The translations under genes were made by a program, and so were the position numbers. A stretch of DNA of 64,000 nucleotides, from NCBI GenBank assembly GCA_947649125.1, contig CANSQL010000001.1:1-64000 (forward strand). Reading direction: 5' to 3'. Below, piece by piece: positions 18,673 to 27,833 of the stretch. Origin of the DNA: an uncultured Erysipelotrichaceae bacterium (GTDB taxonomy: Bacteria > Bacillota_I > Bacilli_A > Erysipelotrichales > Erysipelotrichaceae). Below the pieces are notes generated by a model, which was not told the DNA's origin, searched no databases, and saw nothing but the letters and a program-made list of their open reading frames with translations. Every line of letters begins with the position of its first letter. The stretch's first letter is position 1.

Positions 18673-19725
18673 TTAATAATAATCTTTACATCTAAATGAA
18701 GTGACTGCATACCAATGACCGTTGTATTCTACTACACTAACCGCCATAGCGGTAAACATTGTGCGTTCAAGCATAGAACCGTTATGATTTGGACTCGCTT
18801 TCCATGCTTGAAAGAAATCAAAACCTGCACCGCCATGGCCGATATTTTCACTAAATTCATAACTTGCATCATGTTTATACTCTTTCACTAATTCCATTGC
18901 TCTGCGGTCCGCCTCGGCCTGTGCTTCTGCGGTATGCGGATAAGGCTCTAAACCATTCTGTTTTCTCCAAGCATTGATTTGAGAAAAATAAGTATTTGAT
19001 ATGTCAGTACGATAATGTGGCTTTTCTTGTGATGTATTTCCACCGCTTGCGCTGTTACCTTTATTGGACTGAATTCCTCCCTCATTACCTTGGTTATTAC
19101 TGGTTGGGGTATTGATCGGTGTGTTAGGCTTTTTCTGCTTTTCTTTTACAGTAACCTTGTAAGAGTGTTCCGCTTTATTGCCGTTCACATCATAAGCGAT
19201 AATCTTAACTGTGTATTTGCCTGCTTTATCGGTTTTTACATCGCTTGTGATGATGTAACCATTCTTCGTGATATTATTGTCATTGCTTTTCTTGATATCA
19301 CCGTCGATCGGGTCTTTTACTGATTCAATATTACTTGCGGGGTCAAATTTATCACCCTCAGTGATTTCAACTGTTTCTTTCTTTAATTTAATTTCAGGAT
19401 TTTTCGTATCCTTGACTTCTGCTTGTTCGTTAAATTCTTGGCAAGTGTCATCTAAACAAACCGTAAATACAATATCAATCAGTCCGACTTTTTTAGTATC
19501 AAGCTCTTTGACAGTGATTTTATTGCCGTTTGTGACAGTCATTTTTTTCCAGTCAATGCCGGTTTCATCTGAACCGTACTCAATCACATTGTCATTCAAT
19601 TTAAAATCGATCTTGACCTTATTCAACTGTGTTGTCACTAAAAAGATAATGACAATTAAGATAAGAATAACTCCGATGATACCGCACTGTACTTTCCGTT
19701 GCCTTAATAATGCCTTCATATTCAT
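18673..19725 (-). CDS. Membrane-anchored Ig-like and CAP-domain protein
   Basis: 350 residues. One N-terminal transmembrane helix (about 13-33) is followed by an extracellular region with two beta-rich Ig-like segments. The second, near 110-195, has the DUF5011 pattern and ends YTVKIIAYDVNGNKAEHSYKVTV. A Pro/Asn/Gly/Ser linker (about 198-240) precedes a C-terminal CAP/SCP domain. That domain includes INAWRKQNGLEPYPHTAEAQAEADRRA, SENIGHGG and HNGSMLERTMFTAMAV. In bacteria CAP domains are secreted or surface proteins of mostly unknown activity. The ATG at 19725 lies 7 bases from GGGAG; ATG at 19731 abuts that site. Confidence 0.8.
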   Translation of the reverse strand: MNMKALLRQRKVQCGIIGVILILIVIIFLVTTQLNKVKIDFKLNDNVIEYGSDETGIDWKKMTVTNGNKITVKELDTKKVGLIDIVFTVCLDDTCQEFNEQAEVKDTKNPEIKLKKETVEITEGDKFDPASNIESVKDPIDGDIKKSNDNNITKNGYIITSDVKTDKAGKYTVKIIAYDVNGNKAEHSYKVTVKEKQKKPNTPINTPTSNNQGNEGGIQSNKGNSASGGNTSQEKPHYRTDISNTYFSQINAWRKQNGLEPYPHTAEAQAEADRRAMELVKEYKHDASYEFSENIGHGGAGFDFFQAWKASPNHNGSMLERTMFTAMAVSVVEYNGHWYAVTSFRCKDYY

Positions 19726-19916
19726 AATCATACTCCCTCTATATTTTCTCCTATATAATACACTATATCGGAAGAAAAAGGGAAGTATGAATCAAATCAT
19801 TTGATACAAAAATCTAATTTAGTGTAAGAATAAACGCTTGACTTTGAGTACACTCCAAATGTTAAAATGGAACTGTCAAAAGCTGCAAAGATATACAAAC
19901 ACGAGGAGGAATTGAC

Positions 19917-20777
19917 TTGATACATGAAATTCAACAAAGCTATGAGGGAGAGCGTGCACTGTTTCAGGCACAGAATCTGAAGCTTTCCTACTGTCGCTTT
20001 CATGACGGAGAATCACCGTTAAAGGAAAGCAACCATATACAACTGTCCCATTGCTTATTTCAATGGAAATATCCGCTTTGGTACAGCAAGAATATCGTTA
20101 TGAACAGCTGTTCTTTATTTGAAGAAGCGCGATCCGGTATTTGGTACACAAGCAATATCAAGATTGAGAATTCAACGATACAGGCACCGAAAACCTTTCG
20201 CCGCAGTCAACAAATCGAATTGGTGAATTGCGAACTGCTTCACGCACAGGAAACACTGTGGAACTGTCAGGATATCAGTTTAAGGCATGTGAGTGCCAAC
20301 GGTGATTATTTCGGGATGAACAGTGAAAATATCACGGCTGAACATTTCACCTTAAACGGAAACTACGCATTTGACGGTGCTCGCAATCTAACGATTAAAA
20401 ATGCTCGCTTATTATCCAAGGATGCTTTTTGGAACTGTAAAAATGTAACTGTCAGTGATTCGGAAATCTATGGAGAATATTTAGGATGGAACAGTGAGAA
20501 TATCACCTTTGAAAATTGTACGATTCAAAGCCTTCAGGGACTGTGCTATATGAAAAATGTCAAGCTGATTCATTGTCGCTTGATTGATACGACCTTGGCA
20601 TTTGAATATTCCGATGTGAATGCGATCATTGACGGTTCTGTTGAAAGTGTTAAAAATCCAAGCAGTGCTTATATACAGGTCGCAAGGATCAATGAGCTGA
20701 TATTAGATGATATTGACATTAATAGGGAACAAATAAAGATTATAACGGAGGACGAATATGATAAAACAACAGCTTGA
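19917..20777 (+). CDS. DUF3737 family beta-helix protein
   Basis: 286 residues of repeated short beta-strand units of the type WNCKNVTVSDSEIYGEYLGWNSENITF, as expected for a right-handed beta-helix. It matches the DUF3737 family by GERALFQAQNLKLSYC, FQWKYPLWYSKNI and FDGARNLTIKNARLLSKDAFWNC. The function is unknown. It starts at TTG 19917, five bases after GAGGAGGAAT; no ATG fits. The end overlaps the aminotransferase gene by 20 bases, so the two are co-translated. Confidence 0.85.
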   Translation: MIHEIQQSYEGERALFQAQNLKLSYCRFHDGESPLKESNHIQLSHCLFQWKYPLWYSKNIVMNSCSLFEEARSGIWYTSNIKIENSTIQAPKTFRRSQQIELVNCELLHAQETLWNCQDISLRHVSANGDYFGMNSENITAEHFTLNGNYAFDGARNLTIKNARLLSKDAFWNCKNVTVSDSEIYGEYLGWNSENITFENCTIQSLQGLCYMKNVKLIHCRLIDTTLAFEYSDVNAIIDGSVESVKNPSSAYIQVARINELILDDIDINREQIKIITEDEYDKTTA

Positions 20778-21924
20778 TTTAGTCATTGATCGTAAAAACA
20801 GTAATTCAATGAAATGGCATGTAAAGGAAGAGGAGCTGCCCATGTGGGTGGCTGATATGGATTTTCGCTGTTGTGATGCGATTATCGAGACACTGAAAAA
20901 CAGAGTGGAACACGGAATTTTCGGCTACAGCGACAGTGATGAGGAATGGGCGGAAAGCATTTGTGACTGGTGGCGCGAGAGACATCACTTTAGAGCGCAA
21001 AAGGATTGGCTGTTATTCAGTAGCGGTGTCATTTCGATTATTTCAAGTGCGATACGCAAGCTTACGACAAGCGGTGATCGCATACTCACAATGACTCCCG
21101 TTTATCATATTTTCTTTCATTCGATTGAAAATAACGGTCGTTTTGTCGTTGAAAATGAACTGATTTATGAGAATCACCAATATCAAATTGATTTTGAAGG
21201 CTTGGAAAAGCAGCTTGCCGATACACGTACAACGATGCTGATCCTATGTAACCCACATAATCCGATCGGCAGAATATGGAAGCGAGATGAGTTGGAGCGA
21301 ATCGCAGCGCTTTGTGAAAAGCATCATGTGATTGTGATCTCTGATGAAATTCACTGTGATTTGACGGAAACAGACTGTGAATATATTCCGTTTGCGAGTG
21401 TTTCCAAACAAAGCGCCGATATCAGTATTACATGTGTCGCACCGACAAAAAGCTTCAATATTGCCGGAATTCATTCAGCGGCAGCAATCGTTCCCAATCC
21501 GTATTTACGAAACAGATTAGCGCAGGCACTCAATGATGATGAGGTAGCCGAACCAAATGTATTTGCGATGCCGGCGGCGATTGCGGCATTTCGTCACGGA
21601 GCGCCTTGGCTGGATGCGGTAAGGGAATATATCAGTCAAAATCGTAAAGAGGTGACAGAAGCATTAAAAGATGAAACAGATATCGTTGTCGTGGCGCAAG
21701 AGGCAACCTATTTACTGTGGTTGGATTGTTCGGGGCTATGTGCGGATACAAGGGAGCTTTGTGCTTTTTTGCGCAAGCATACCGGTTTGATTTTATCCGA
21801 CGGTGCACAGTTTCGAGGCAACGGAAAGAAGTTTCTGCGTATGAATATCGCGTGTCAAACCTCTACGCTGCTTGACGGCATTCAGCGCTTGCAGCGAGGA
21901 TTACAGCTGTATCGAAATCGTTAA
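20758..21924 (+). CDS. MalY/PatB-type PLP aminotransferase (C-S lyase)
   Basis: 388 residues, fold type I PLP enzyme of the MalY/PatB group, which cleaves cystathionine or related C-S bonds. Visible are MWVADMDFRC near the N-terminus, NPHNPIGRIWKRDEL, VISDEIHCDLT and APTKSFNIAGIHSAAAIV, which contains the PLP lysine. RMNIACQTSTLLDGIQRL is at the C-terminus. It overlaps the DUF3737 gene and ends in a shared terminator. The substrate could be cystathionine or another beta-linked thioether. Confidence 0.88.
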   Translation: MIKQQLDLVIDRKNSNSMKWHVKEEELPMWVADMDFRCCDAIIETLKNRVEHGIFGYSDSDEEWAESICDWWRERHHFRAQKDWLLFSSGVISIISSAIRKLTTSGDRILTMTPVYHIFFHSIENNGRFVVENELIYENHQYQIDFEGLEKQLADTRTTMLILCNPHNPIGRIWKRDELERIAALCEKHHVIVISDEIHCDLTETDCEYIPFASVSKQSADISITCVAPTKSFNIAGIHSAAAIVPNPYLRNRLAQALNDDEVAEPNVFAMPAAIAAFRHGAPWLDAVREYISQNRKEVTEALKDETDIVVVAQEATYLLWLDCSGLCADTRELCAFLRKHTGLILSDGAQFRGNGKKFLRMNIACQTSTLLDGIQRLQRGLQLYRNR

Positions 21925-21930
21925 ATGAAA

Positions 21931-21968
21931 AAAAGCTTGTGTTCGATTCATCGAATCACAGGCTTTTT
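21931..21968. terminator. Bidirectional terminator
   Basis: A long imperfect hairpin from AAAAGCTTGTG to CACAGGCTTTTT with inner TCGA pairing, between convergent stops. Confidence 0.85.
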
Positions 21969-23342
21969 CTATGCATTCATCAGCTTCCCATATCCTTTTT
22001 TCCTTATCCACAGATAACATATCGCATGAATACAGGCGGTTAAAAGCCATGAAATCGGATAGGAGATATAGAGCGAAAATGTCGTATGATACATTTGAAA
22101 AATCGTAAATATCCAAAGAACACGGAACAGACAGGCACCGCTTAATGACACAAGCATCGGTGTAATCGAATAACCAAGGCCGCGCAAGCTGCCGACAAAG
22201 ACATCCATGATCCCGCATAATAAATACATCGTGCTGATAATGCTTAAGCGTACAAGGCCGAATTCAATGACCTTTTCACTTGTCGTATAGAGTGATAACA
22301 GCGAATGTCCCAACAGGTAAGTACCGACTCCCAGTACAAGTCCGATGATCGATACGATAAATAAGCACTGCAGAAGGATTTTATCAATGCGCTCTCGTTT
22401 TTTCGCTCCGACATTTTGTGAGGTGAAGCTCAATGCTGTTTGATAGATTGCATTCATTGCCGTATAGACAAAGCCTTCAAGATTACCGGCAGCGGTATTT
22501 CCTGCCATAACGATGGCACCGAAGGAATTGATCGAGGATTGAATCAGCACATTTGAGATGGAAAAAATCGTTCCTTGAAGTCCGGCAGGCAGTCCGATTT
22601 TCAGCATCAGTATCAGCTTTTCCTTATCAATATGCAGCTTTTTAAAATCCAGATGCAAAGCACCTTCATTTTGATGCAGACTTAAAATAATAAAGAAGGC
22701 GGAAATAGATTCCGATAAAATCGTTGCGATCGCAACTCCGGCTACTCCCATATCAAAAACGATCACTAAAATCAAATTAAAGATCACATTGACGATTCCC
22801 GAAATCGTTAAAAAATAAAGCGGACGCTTCGTATCACCGATGGAGCGCAAGATTGCCGCACCGAAATTATAGATCATCAAGGCCGGCATACCGACAAAAT
22901 AAATCTGCATATACTGTACCGATAAATCAATGACATTATCAGGGGTACTCATCATTTCCAACAGCGGTCTTGCGGCAAATAAGCCGACGAAAACCATAAG
23001 CACACCGGAAACAAATGCGGCTGTCATCGCCGTATGTACGCTTTTTTCAATGTTGTCATAGTCCTGTGCACCGTAGTAGCGTCCTACCAAAACATTCGCA
23101 CCGACAGATACACCGATAAATAAATTGATCAACAGGTTGATCAAGGAGCTTGTAGAGCCTACGGCCGCAAGCGAATGCTCACCGCTGAAGCGTCCGACGA
23201 CAACGATATCGGCAGCGTTGAATAACAGCTGCAGGATACCGGACAGCACAAGCGGAATCGCAAACAGAATGATTTTATTAAACAGCGGCCCTTCACACAT
23301 ATTCATCTCATAGGAGCGTCGTTTCAGCCCTCTTGTTCTCAT
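21969..23342 (-). CDS. MATE family efflux transporter
   Basis: 12-helix multidrug and toxin extrusion exporter, 457 residues from the chosen start. The typical start block PLFNKIILFAIPLVLSGILQLLFNAADIVVVGRFSG is followed by GSTSSLINLLINLFIGVSVGANVLVGRYYGA. The ATG at 23342 (MRTRGLK) follows AAGGGA by 9 bases. The open frame extends 44 codons further without family similarity. Transport is driven by Na or proton gradients in this family; the substrate is unknown. Confidence 0.88.
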   Translation of the reverse strand: MRTRGLKRRSYEMNMCEGPLFNKIILFAIPLVLSGILQLLFNAADIVVVGRFSGEHSLAAVGSTSSLINLLINLFIGVSVGANVLVGRYYGAQDYDNIEKSVHTAMTAAFVSGVLMVFVGLFAARPLLEMMSTPDNVIDLSVQYMQIYFVGMPALMIYNFGAAILRSIGDTKRPLYFLTISGIVNVIFNLILVIVFDMGVAGVAIATILSESISAFFIILSLHQNEGALHLDFKKLHIDKEKLILMLKIGLPAGLQGTIFSISNVLIQSSINSFGAIVMAGNTAAGNLEGFVYTAMNAIYQTALSFTSQNVGAKKRERIDKILLQCLFIVSIIGLVLGVGTYLLGHSLLSLYTTSEKVIEFGLVRLSIISTMYLLCGIMDVFVGSLRGLGYSITPMLVSLSGACLFRVLWIFTIFQMYHTTFSLYISYPISWLLTACIHAICYLWIRKKGYGKLMNA

Positions 23343-23669
23343 ACGATCATATCCCTTCATAATGAATTTTATTATAGGCACTTTAGGGTTATTTTTCAAG
23401 TCCTTGACCGCAGTTAATTGCGATATTAAGTAATCAAAGTAATAAATCATATAAGCTGTCTTTCTTTCAATCATAATCTAAGGAAATCAATGCGTTTGTT
23501 TTGTGTTATCAGATGACGATTGAGACAGGACTTTTTAATATCATTCTTGTTTGGACTCTGATGAATAAGTACGCTATCGATCATTCATAAAGCGCTTATA
23601 TTAAAATACGGATAATTACGCCTTTACTTTTATAATATTTTAGCGTACAATTTTACAACGAGGTGAAGT
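23343..23669. other. Divergent intergenic region between two MATE genes
   Basis: 327 AT-rich bases that must hold the promoters of both transporter genes. TTTACTTTTATAATATTTTAG close to the plus-strand start offers a -10. I see no regulator gene and no convincing riboswitch. Confidence 0.45.
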
Positions 23670-25049
23670 ATGAGAAAATCTTTAAACTTATTGGAAGGAG
23701 CGATTTTGCCTGCATTGAGTGCATTGGCACTGCCGATCATGGCAACAAGCTTAATCCAAATGGCATATAATTTAACCGATATGATATGGATCGGTCGCTT
23801 GGGAAGCGGTGCGGTTGCCTCGGTAGGGGCTGCCGGGATGTTTATGTGGCTGTCTAACGGTTTAGCTACCTTGGCTAAAATGGGCGGTCAAATCAAAGTA
23901 GCACAGGCACTCGGTGCTTCCAAAATCGAGGATGCGCGTGCTTATGCGAATTCGTCCTTTCAGTTGGCTGCGCTGTTTGCGCTGTGCTTCGGCCTTATCT
24001 CATTATTGTTCGCAAAGGCGATGATCGGCTTTTTTCAATTAAATACGGAAGCAGTTATCTTAGATGCACAGGCTTATTTGTTTATTACCGGCGGACTTGT
24101 CATCTTTAACTTTCTCAATCAGATTTACACCGGTACACTGACCGCAATGGGAAACAGTAAAACCTCATTTGTTGTTACGACGATCGGACTGCTCATCAAT
24201 ATCGTATTAGACCCGTTACTCATTTTCGGCGGATTGGGACTTCCGGCTCTTGGTGTTACGGGAGCGGCGCTTGCGACAGTGATTGCGCAGGCTGTTGTAA
24301 CACTGTCGTTTTATATTGTGGTACATAAGGACGATGTGCTGTTTCATCATCTGCAGTTTCTGAAGCGCCCCTCTAAAAAGCATACGAAGGAGATTTTTAT
24401 GATCGGCTTGCCGTCTGCCGTTCAAAGCATGATTTTTTCCTCTATCTCCATGGTGATCGCGCGCTTGATTGCCGGATGGGGAGACGGTGCGGTCGCTGTT
24501 CAAAAGGTAGGAAGTCAGATCGAATCCATTTCGTGGATGACCTCAGAGGGCTATGCGTTGGCCTTAAACAGCTTTGTGGCACAGAATTTCGGTGCCCGTA
24601 ACGGCGAGCGAATCAAAAAGGGCTATCGATTATCGATGATATTGATGTTAGTATGGGGACTGTTTTGCAGTGCGCTGCTGATCTTTGCGCCTGAGCTTAT
24701 CTTTCGTATCTTTATTCAAGAAAGCGATGTTTTACCGCTCGGTGTTGACTATCTGCGCATTCTCGGTGTTTCTCAATTATTTATGTGCATTGAAATCACG
24801 ACCGAGGGTGCCTTCTGCGGCTTAGGCAAAACCCTTCCGCCAAGCATCGTATCGATTACCTTGACCGCAGCCCGAATCCCTTTGGCGATCTGTTTAAGTG
24901 AATTTTTAGGGCTGAACGGAATTTGGTGGTCGATTACGATCAGCTCGATATGTAAGGGGATTGTGCTTTGTTCATGGTTTATGTGGTATCAGCGTAAAGC
25001 GCTGTGTTCCATGCTGAAGCAGGATTCAAAAGCCCCGGCCGAGGCTTAG
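23670..25049 (+). CDS. MATE family efflux transporter
   Basis: 459 residues with 12 predicted helices. The start ALSALALPIMATSLIQMAYNLTDMIWIGRLGSGAVASVG is characteristic, and the second half repeats the pattern at IFMIGLPSAVQSMIFSSISMVIARLI. It is not a close copy of the upstream divergent MATE protein. ACGAGGTG precedes the ATG. Substrate unknown. Confidence 0.88.
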   Translation: MRKSLNLLEGAILPALSALALPIMATSLIQMAYNLTDMIWIGRLGSGAVASVGAAGMFMWLSNGLATLAKMGGQIKVAQALGASKIEDARAYANSSFQLAALFALCFGLISLLFAKAMIGFFQLNTEAVILDAQAYLFITGGLVIFNFLNQIYTGTLTAMGNSKTSFVVTTIGLLINIVLDPLLIFGGLGLPALGVTGAALATVIAQAVVTLSFYIVVHKDDVLFHHLQFLKRPSKKHTKEIFMIGLPSAVQSMIFSSISMVIARLIAGWGDGAVAVQKVGSQIESISWMTSEGYALALNSFVAQNFGARNGERIKKGYRLSMILMLVWGLFCSALLIFAPELIFRIFIQESDVLPLGVDYLRILGVSQLFMCIEITTEGAFCGLGKTLPPSIVSITLTAARIPLAICLSEFLGLNGIWWSITISSICKGIVLCSWFMWYQRKALCSMLKQDSKAPAEA

Positions 25050-25078
25050 CTGCAATAATATTATGAAACTAAAAAAAT

Positions 25079-25103
25079 GACGGTGTAACCCATCGTCTTT
25101 TTT
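25079..25103 (+). terminator. Terminator after MATE gene
   Basis: GACGGTG pairs with CATCGTC (7 bp, one wobble), followed by TTTTTT. Confidence 0.8.
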
Positions 25104-25177
25104 ATGCTTTCTCATATTTCAAGTATAGATTCCTTTTTTATGTGCATACTACGAGTAGATACAAAGGAGGAATACCA

Positions 25178-25801
25178 ATGAAGGTATGGAAAAAGGCTGC
25201 ATCGCTTTCCTTAGTCTTGCTGCTTGCCATGATGAGCGGCTGCGGCAGCGATAAAAAGGATGACAGCACAAGCAACAACGCAAATGCGACAGATACAAAT
25301 AAGCCGCAAAACAATGCAGGTGAAAAAGCCACTGAAACGATGAACAACATGGTTTCTTATTTAAAGGAAAAAGGCATGGAGCTCAGCGATATGGCAGATA
25401 TCGATCAAATGGATTTTGCCGCCCATGAAGGAAAACGCTTTTCCTATAAAGGCAGTCCGATGTACCTTTATCGCTTAAAATCCAATGATGAAAGCATGAA
25501 GGCATTGCTTGATTCCGCTAAGAATACCGGTAATGTAAAGGTCAATATTGACGGCAAGGAGCGTAATTATAAGGCTTCAGTCAACGGTGATTATTTGCTT
25601 GTGTATGAAAACGGTGATACGATACAGGATTTCATTGAAATATTCGGCACTTATTCCGCCAATTCACCGGCAGCACCGAATACGGAAGGCGTAACTGCAC
25701 CGGGAACCGATCATCCGGGTGTCAAGGATGAAGGAAAATCCACAAATCCCGATGGAAGTCCCTCTAATAAAAACGGTGTGATTACCGAAACCGAGGACTA
25801 A
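25178..25801 (+). CDS. Putative lipoprotein
   Basis: 207 residues. The lipobox is MSGC, with the acylated Cys near residue 24 after a Lys-rich, hydrophobic signal. A low-complexity Asp/Asn/Thr linker follows. The core near 50-165 contains DFAAHEGKRFSYKGSPMYLYR, KVNIDGKERNYKASVNGDYLLVYE and a short hydrophobic end. A Pro/Gly/Asn-rich tail closes the protein. I do not recognise the core family. AAAGGAGG fixes the start; the open frame 12 codons upstream is non-coding. It has its own terminator. Confidence 0.75.
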   Translation: MKVWKKAASLSLVLLLAMMSGCGSDKKDDSTSNNANATDTNKPQNNAGEKATETMNNMVSYLKEKGMELSDMADIDQMDFAAHEGKRFSYKGSPMYLYRLKSNDESMKALLDSAKNTGNVKVNIDGKERNYKASVNGDYLLVYENGDTIQDFIEIFGTYSANSPAAPNTEGVTAPGTDHPGVKDEGKSTNPDGSPSNKNGVITETED

Positions 25802-25803
25802 AA

Positions 25804-25828
25804 GCAGCTTATTCAAGCTGTTTTTTTT
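25804..25828 (+). terminator. Terminator after lipoprotein gene
   Basis: CAGCTT/AAGCTG stem with loop ATTC and eight T. Confidence 0.85.
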
Positions 25829-25896
25829 ACAAGTTGTTTTAGACTTACATAAATAATGTTATAATATATGATATCGTATAGTCAACGGAAAGGAAA

Positions 25897-25919
25897 GGTA
25901 AATCAAGAAAGGATTTACC
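25897..25919 (+). promoter_or_regulatory. Hairpin overlapping the ribosome site of the ankyrin gene
   Basis: GGTAAATC (25897-25904) and GATTTACC (25912-25919) form a perfect 8-bp stem around loop AAGAAAG. The purine stretch AAGAAAGGA, the likely Shine-Dalgarno, lies partly in the loop and partly in the stem, 5 to 18 bases before the TTG start. Confidence 0.45.
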
Positions 25920-25923
25920 GCGG

Positions 25924-26322
25924 TTGAACTATATGACTTTTAAATTTTTAAAGCACAATCAGGAAAAAGAAGGCAAGCTGGCAAAGCTGTTATTGAATGC
26001 TGTGTGGGATGAAAATGTCGCAAATGCACGCAAGCTGATTCATCGAGGAGCCGATCCGAACTGGATTTATAACGGCTATCCGCTGCTGCTTCATGCGGTA
26101 TTTACCCGTAATGAGGAAATGGTGATGATGCTGATCGAAGAGGGGGCTGTACAAACCTCTGAGGCCTTAGGCTTTGCGTTAGATCGCGGCATCGGAGAAA
26201 TGGTATTCCCGTTAGCGTTTATGGGCATCGTTCCTAAGGCTGCGGCAGCACAGGAATATTTCGGTCCGTATCCCTCACGCTTTGCGCCGCTTGACATGAA
26301 TTATCCGATTTTGCTTGGCTGA
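25924..26322 (+). CDS. Ankyrin-repeat protein
   Basis: 132 residues with about two or three ankyrin-like repeats: LLNAVWDENVANARKLIHRGADPNWIYNGYPLLLHAVFTRNEEMVMMLIEEGA. Such small proteins mediate protein contacts and no enzyme function is visible. The start is probably TTG 25924, as the only ATG nearby is 9 bases later and further from the ribosome site. It lies 16 bases before the WYL regulator and is likely co-transcribed with it. Confidence 0.7.
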   Translation: MNYMTFKFLKHNQEKEGKLAKLLLNAVWDENVANARKLIHRGADPNWIYNGYPLLLHAVFTRNEEMVMMLIEEGAVQTSEALGFALDRGIGEMVFPLAFMGIVPKAAAAQEYFGPYPSRFAPLDMNYPILLG

Positions 26323-26338
26323 GTGAGGAGGAGCTTTT

Positions 26339-27289
26339 ATGAATCGAACCGCGATGTGTATTCGCATGCTGCAGATGCTCAACAGCAGAGGTTCCATGAA
26401 TAAACAGGATATCGCAGCGGAATTAAAGGTGAATATGCGCAATATTCCCGAATACCGCAAGGAGCTGGAGGCAGCCGGCTATCGCATTGAATGGTCACTG
26501 GGGAAGTACGGCGGCTATGTACTTCAGGACAGTGTGCTTCTTCCTGCCTTGGGCTTAAGCGATGAGGAAAAGGAAAGCTTGCGTGAATTGAGTGAATATC
26601 TGCGTTCCCATCATGATTTCTCTGATGCGGATACGATCATTCAAATCATCGATCGAATGCTTTCTAATACACAGCTGAATACCAAACAGACCGGCTTTTA
26701 TTTGGACCATCATCATGCGAATATCTCCGAAAAGCTGCTTAAAAATATCGATCTGGTCCGAAGTGCTGTCAAAAAGCATAGCTGTGTAAAAATTGAATAT
26801 CGTTCGATCAGTGAGCTTGAGCCCAAAACCTATATCATTCATCCCTACAGCTTGGTTCATTTCAAGGATTCCTATTACTGCATTGCTTATTCGCTCAGTG
26901 CGAAGGATTATCGAACCTTTAAATTCAGTGATGAACGAATGAAAAGCTGTACCTTATTAGACAGCACCTTTAGTCGTGATAAGCATTTCAATATCGAGGA
27001 CCATATCGGAAAAGTCGGACTGATGAAGCAACAGGCAATAAAGATTGAATTCCTTGCCTATGAGGAAGCAGCCCTTTATATGGCAGAGCGCCAAATCGGC
27101 TTAGAACCCCATTTTACATGGATCGATCATACAACTGTGCATTATGAAACGACCTTTGAGGGAAAAAAAGAGGCACTGTCCTTTCTGTTGTCACTGGGCG
27201 CGAAAGTAAAACTGCTTAAGCCGACGGAATTGAAGGAGGAGTACACTCGGGAAATTATGAAAATGATGGAAATTAATAAGAACCGTTAG
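26339..27289 (+). CDS. WYL-domain transcriptional regulator
   Basis: 316 residues. An N-terminal winged HTH (about 1-60, MNKQDIAAELKVNMRNIPEYRKELEAAG) is followed by a WYL domain near 150-215 (VKIEYRSISELEPKTYIIHPYSLVHFKDSYYCIAYS) and a WCX-like C-terminus. WYL proteins bind nucleic-acid or nucleotide ligands and often control defence or DNA-damage genes; the target here is not evident. GAGGAGG precedes the ATG. Confidence 0.85.
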   Translation: MNRTAMCIRMLQMLNSRGSMNKQDIAAELKVNMRNIPEYRKELEAAGYRIEWSLGKYGGYVLQDSVLLPALGLSDEEKESLRELSEYLRSHHDFSDADTIIQIIDRMLSNTQLNTKQTGFYLDHHHANISEKLLKNIDLVRSAVKKHSCVKIEYRSISELEPKTYIIHPYSLVHFKDSYYCIAYSLSAKDYRTFKFSDERMKSCTLLDSTFSRDKHFNIEDHIGKVGLMKQQAIKIEFLAYEEAALYMAERQIGLEPHFTWIDHTTVHYETTFEGKKEALSFLLSLGAKVKLLKPTELKEEYTREIMKMMEINKNR

Positions 27290-27354
27290 GCAGTGTTGAA
27301 TCGTGTTTTTTAAGTATTCTTAAAATATTCGTCAATGACACGCAAAGCAGTTGA

Positions 27355-27771
27355 TTAAAAGGAGCCTAACAGCTCATGGTTCAATTCATTTAATAATTCA
27401 TTCGTATCCATTAAATTATAATGATTCGATAAAGCAAATATGATGATTGCATCTCTTTGTTTTTTGGCATACAGCATGGAATGATTCGCAATCGTCAGCA
27501 TACGATTTGTTTCCTCTAAATCCAATTTCATCGCAAAGGCCAACTGCAGTATTTTATCTCGTCCTGCCTGCTTCACACCTTGAAATATTTGATAAGCATA
27601 AGTACGAGGAATTTGACTTGCTTCAATAACTGCCGCCTTATCTAATTGATTATCAACTAACAGTTGATGGATATAGTCACAAAATGAGATATCCTGTATT
27701 TGTTTGATGATTTGTTCTTTTTCTGTTTCATTTGCGGATTTTAAAATCGCTTCTAAATTTTTTGTTTTCAT
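27355..27771 (-). CDS. HTH regulator divergent from a Ser/Thr kinase
   Basis: 138 residues. The central part AAVIEASQIPRTYAYQIFQGVKQAGRDKILQLAFAMKLDLEETNRML is a Cro/C1-type helix-turn-helix. A C-terminal helical extension reads RDAIIIFALSNHYNLMDTNELLNEL. Proteins of this shape occur beside membrane Ser/Thr kinases in several Bacillota, and no target is known to me. The ATG at 27771 follows AGGTGAT; the longer frame begins with the GTG of that ribosome site. It shares a 62-base promoter region with the kinase gene. Confidence 0.7.
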   Translation of the reverse strand: MKTKNLEAILKSANETEKEQIIKQIQDISFCDYIHQLLVDNQLDKAAVIEASQIPRTYAYQIFQGVKQAGRDKILQLAFAMKLDLEETNRMLTIANHSMLYAKKQRDAIIIFALSNHYNLMDTNELLNELNHELLGSF

Positions 27772-27833
27772 TTCTATCACCTGTATTATATGATATAATA
27801 TTTACCTGAATAAAACAAGGGAAAGGTGATTGT
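27772..27833. promoter_or_regulatory. Divergent promoter region, HTH / kinase
   Basis: 62 bases with TATTATATGATATAATA, which can serve as a -10 on both strands (TATAAT plus, TATCATA minus). AGGTGAT-type ribosome sites lie at both ends. The symmetry suggests shared control, perhaps by the HTH protein. Confidence 0.45.
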
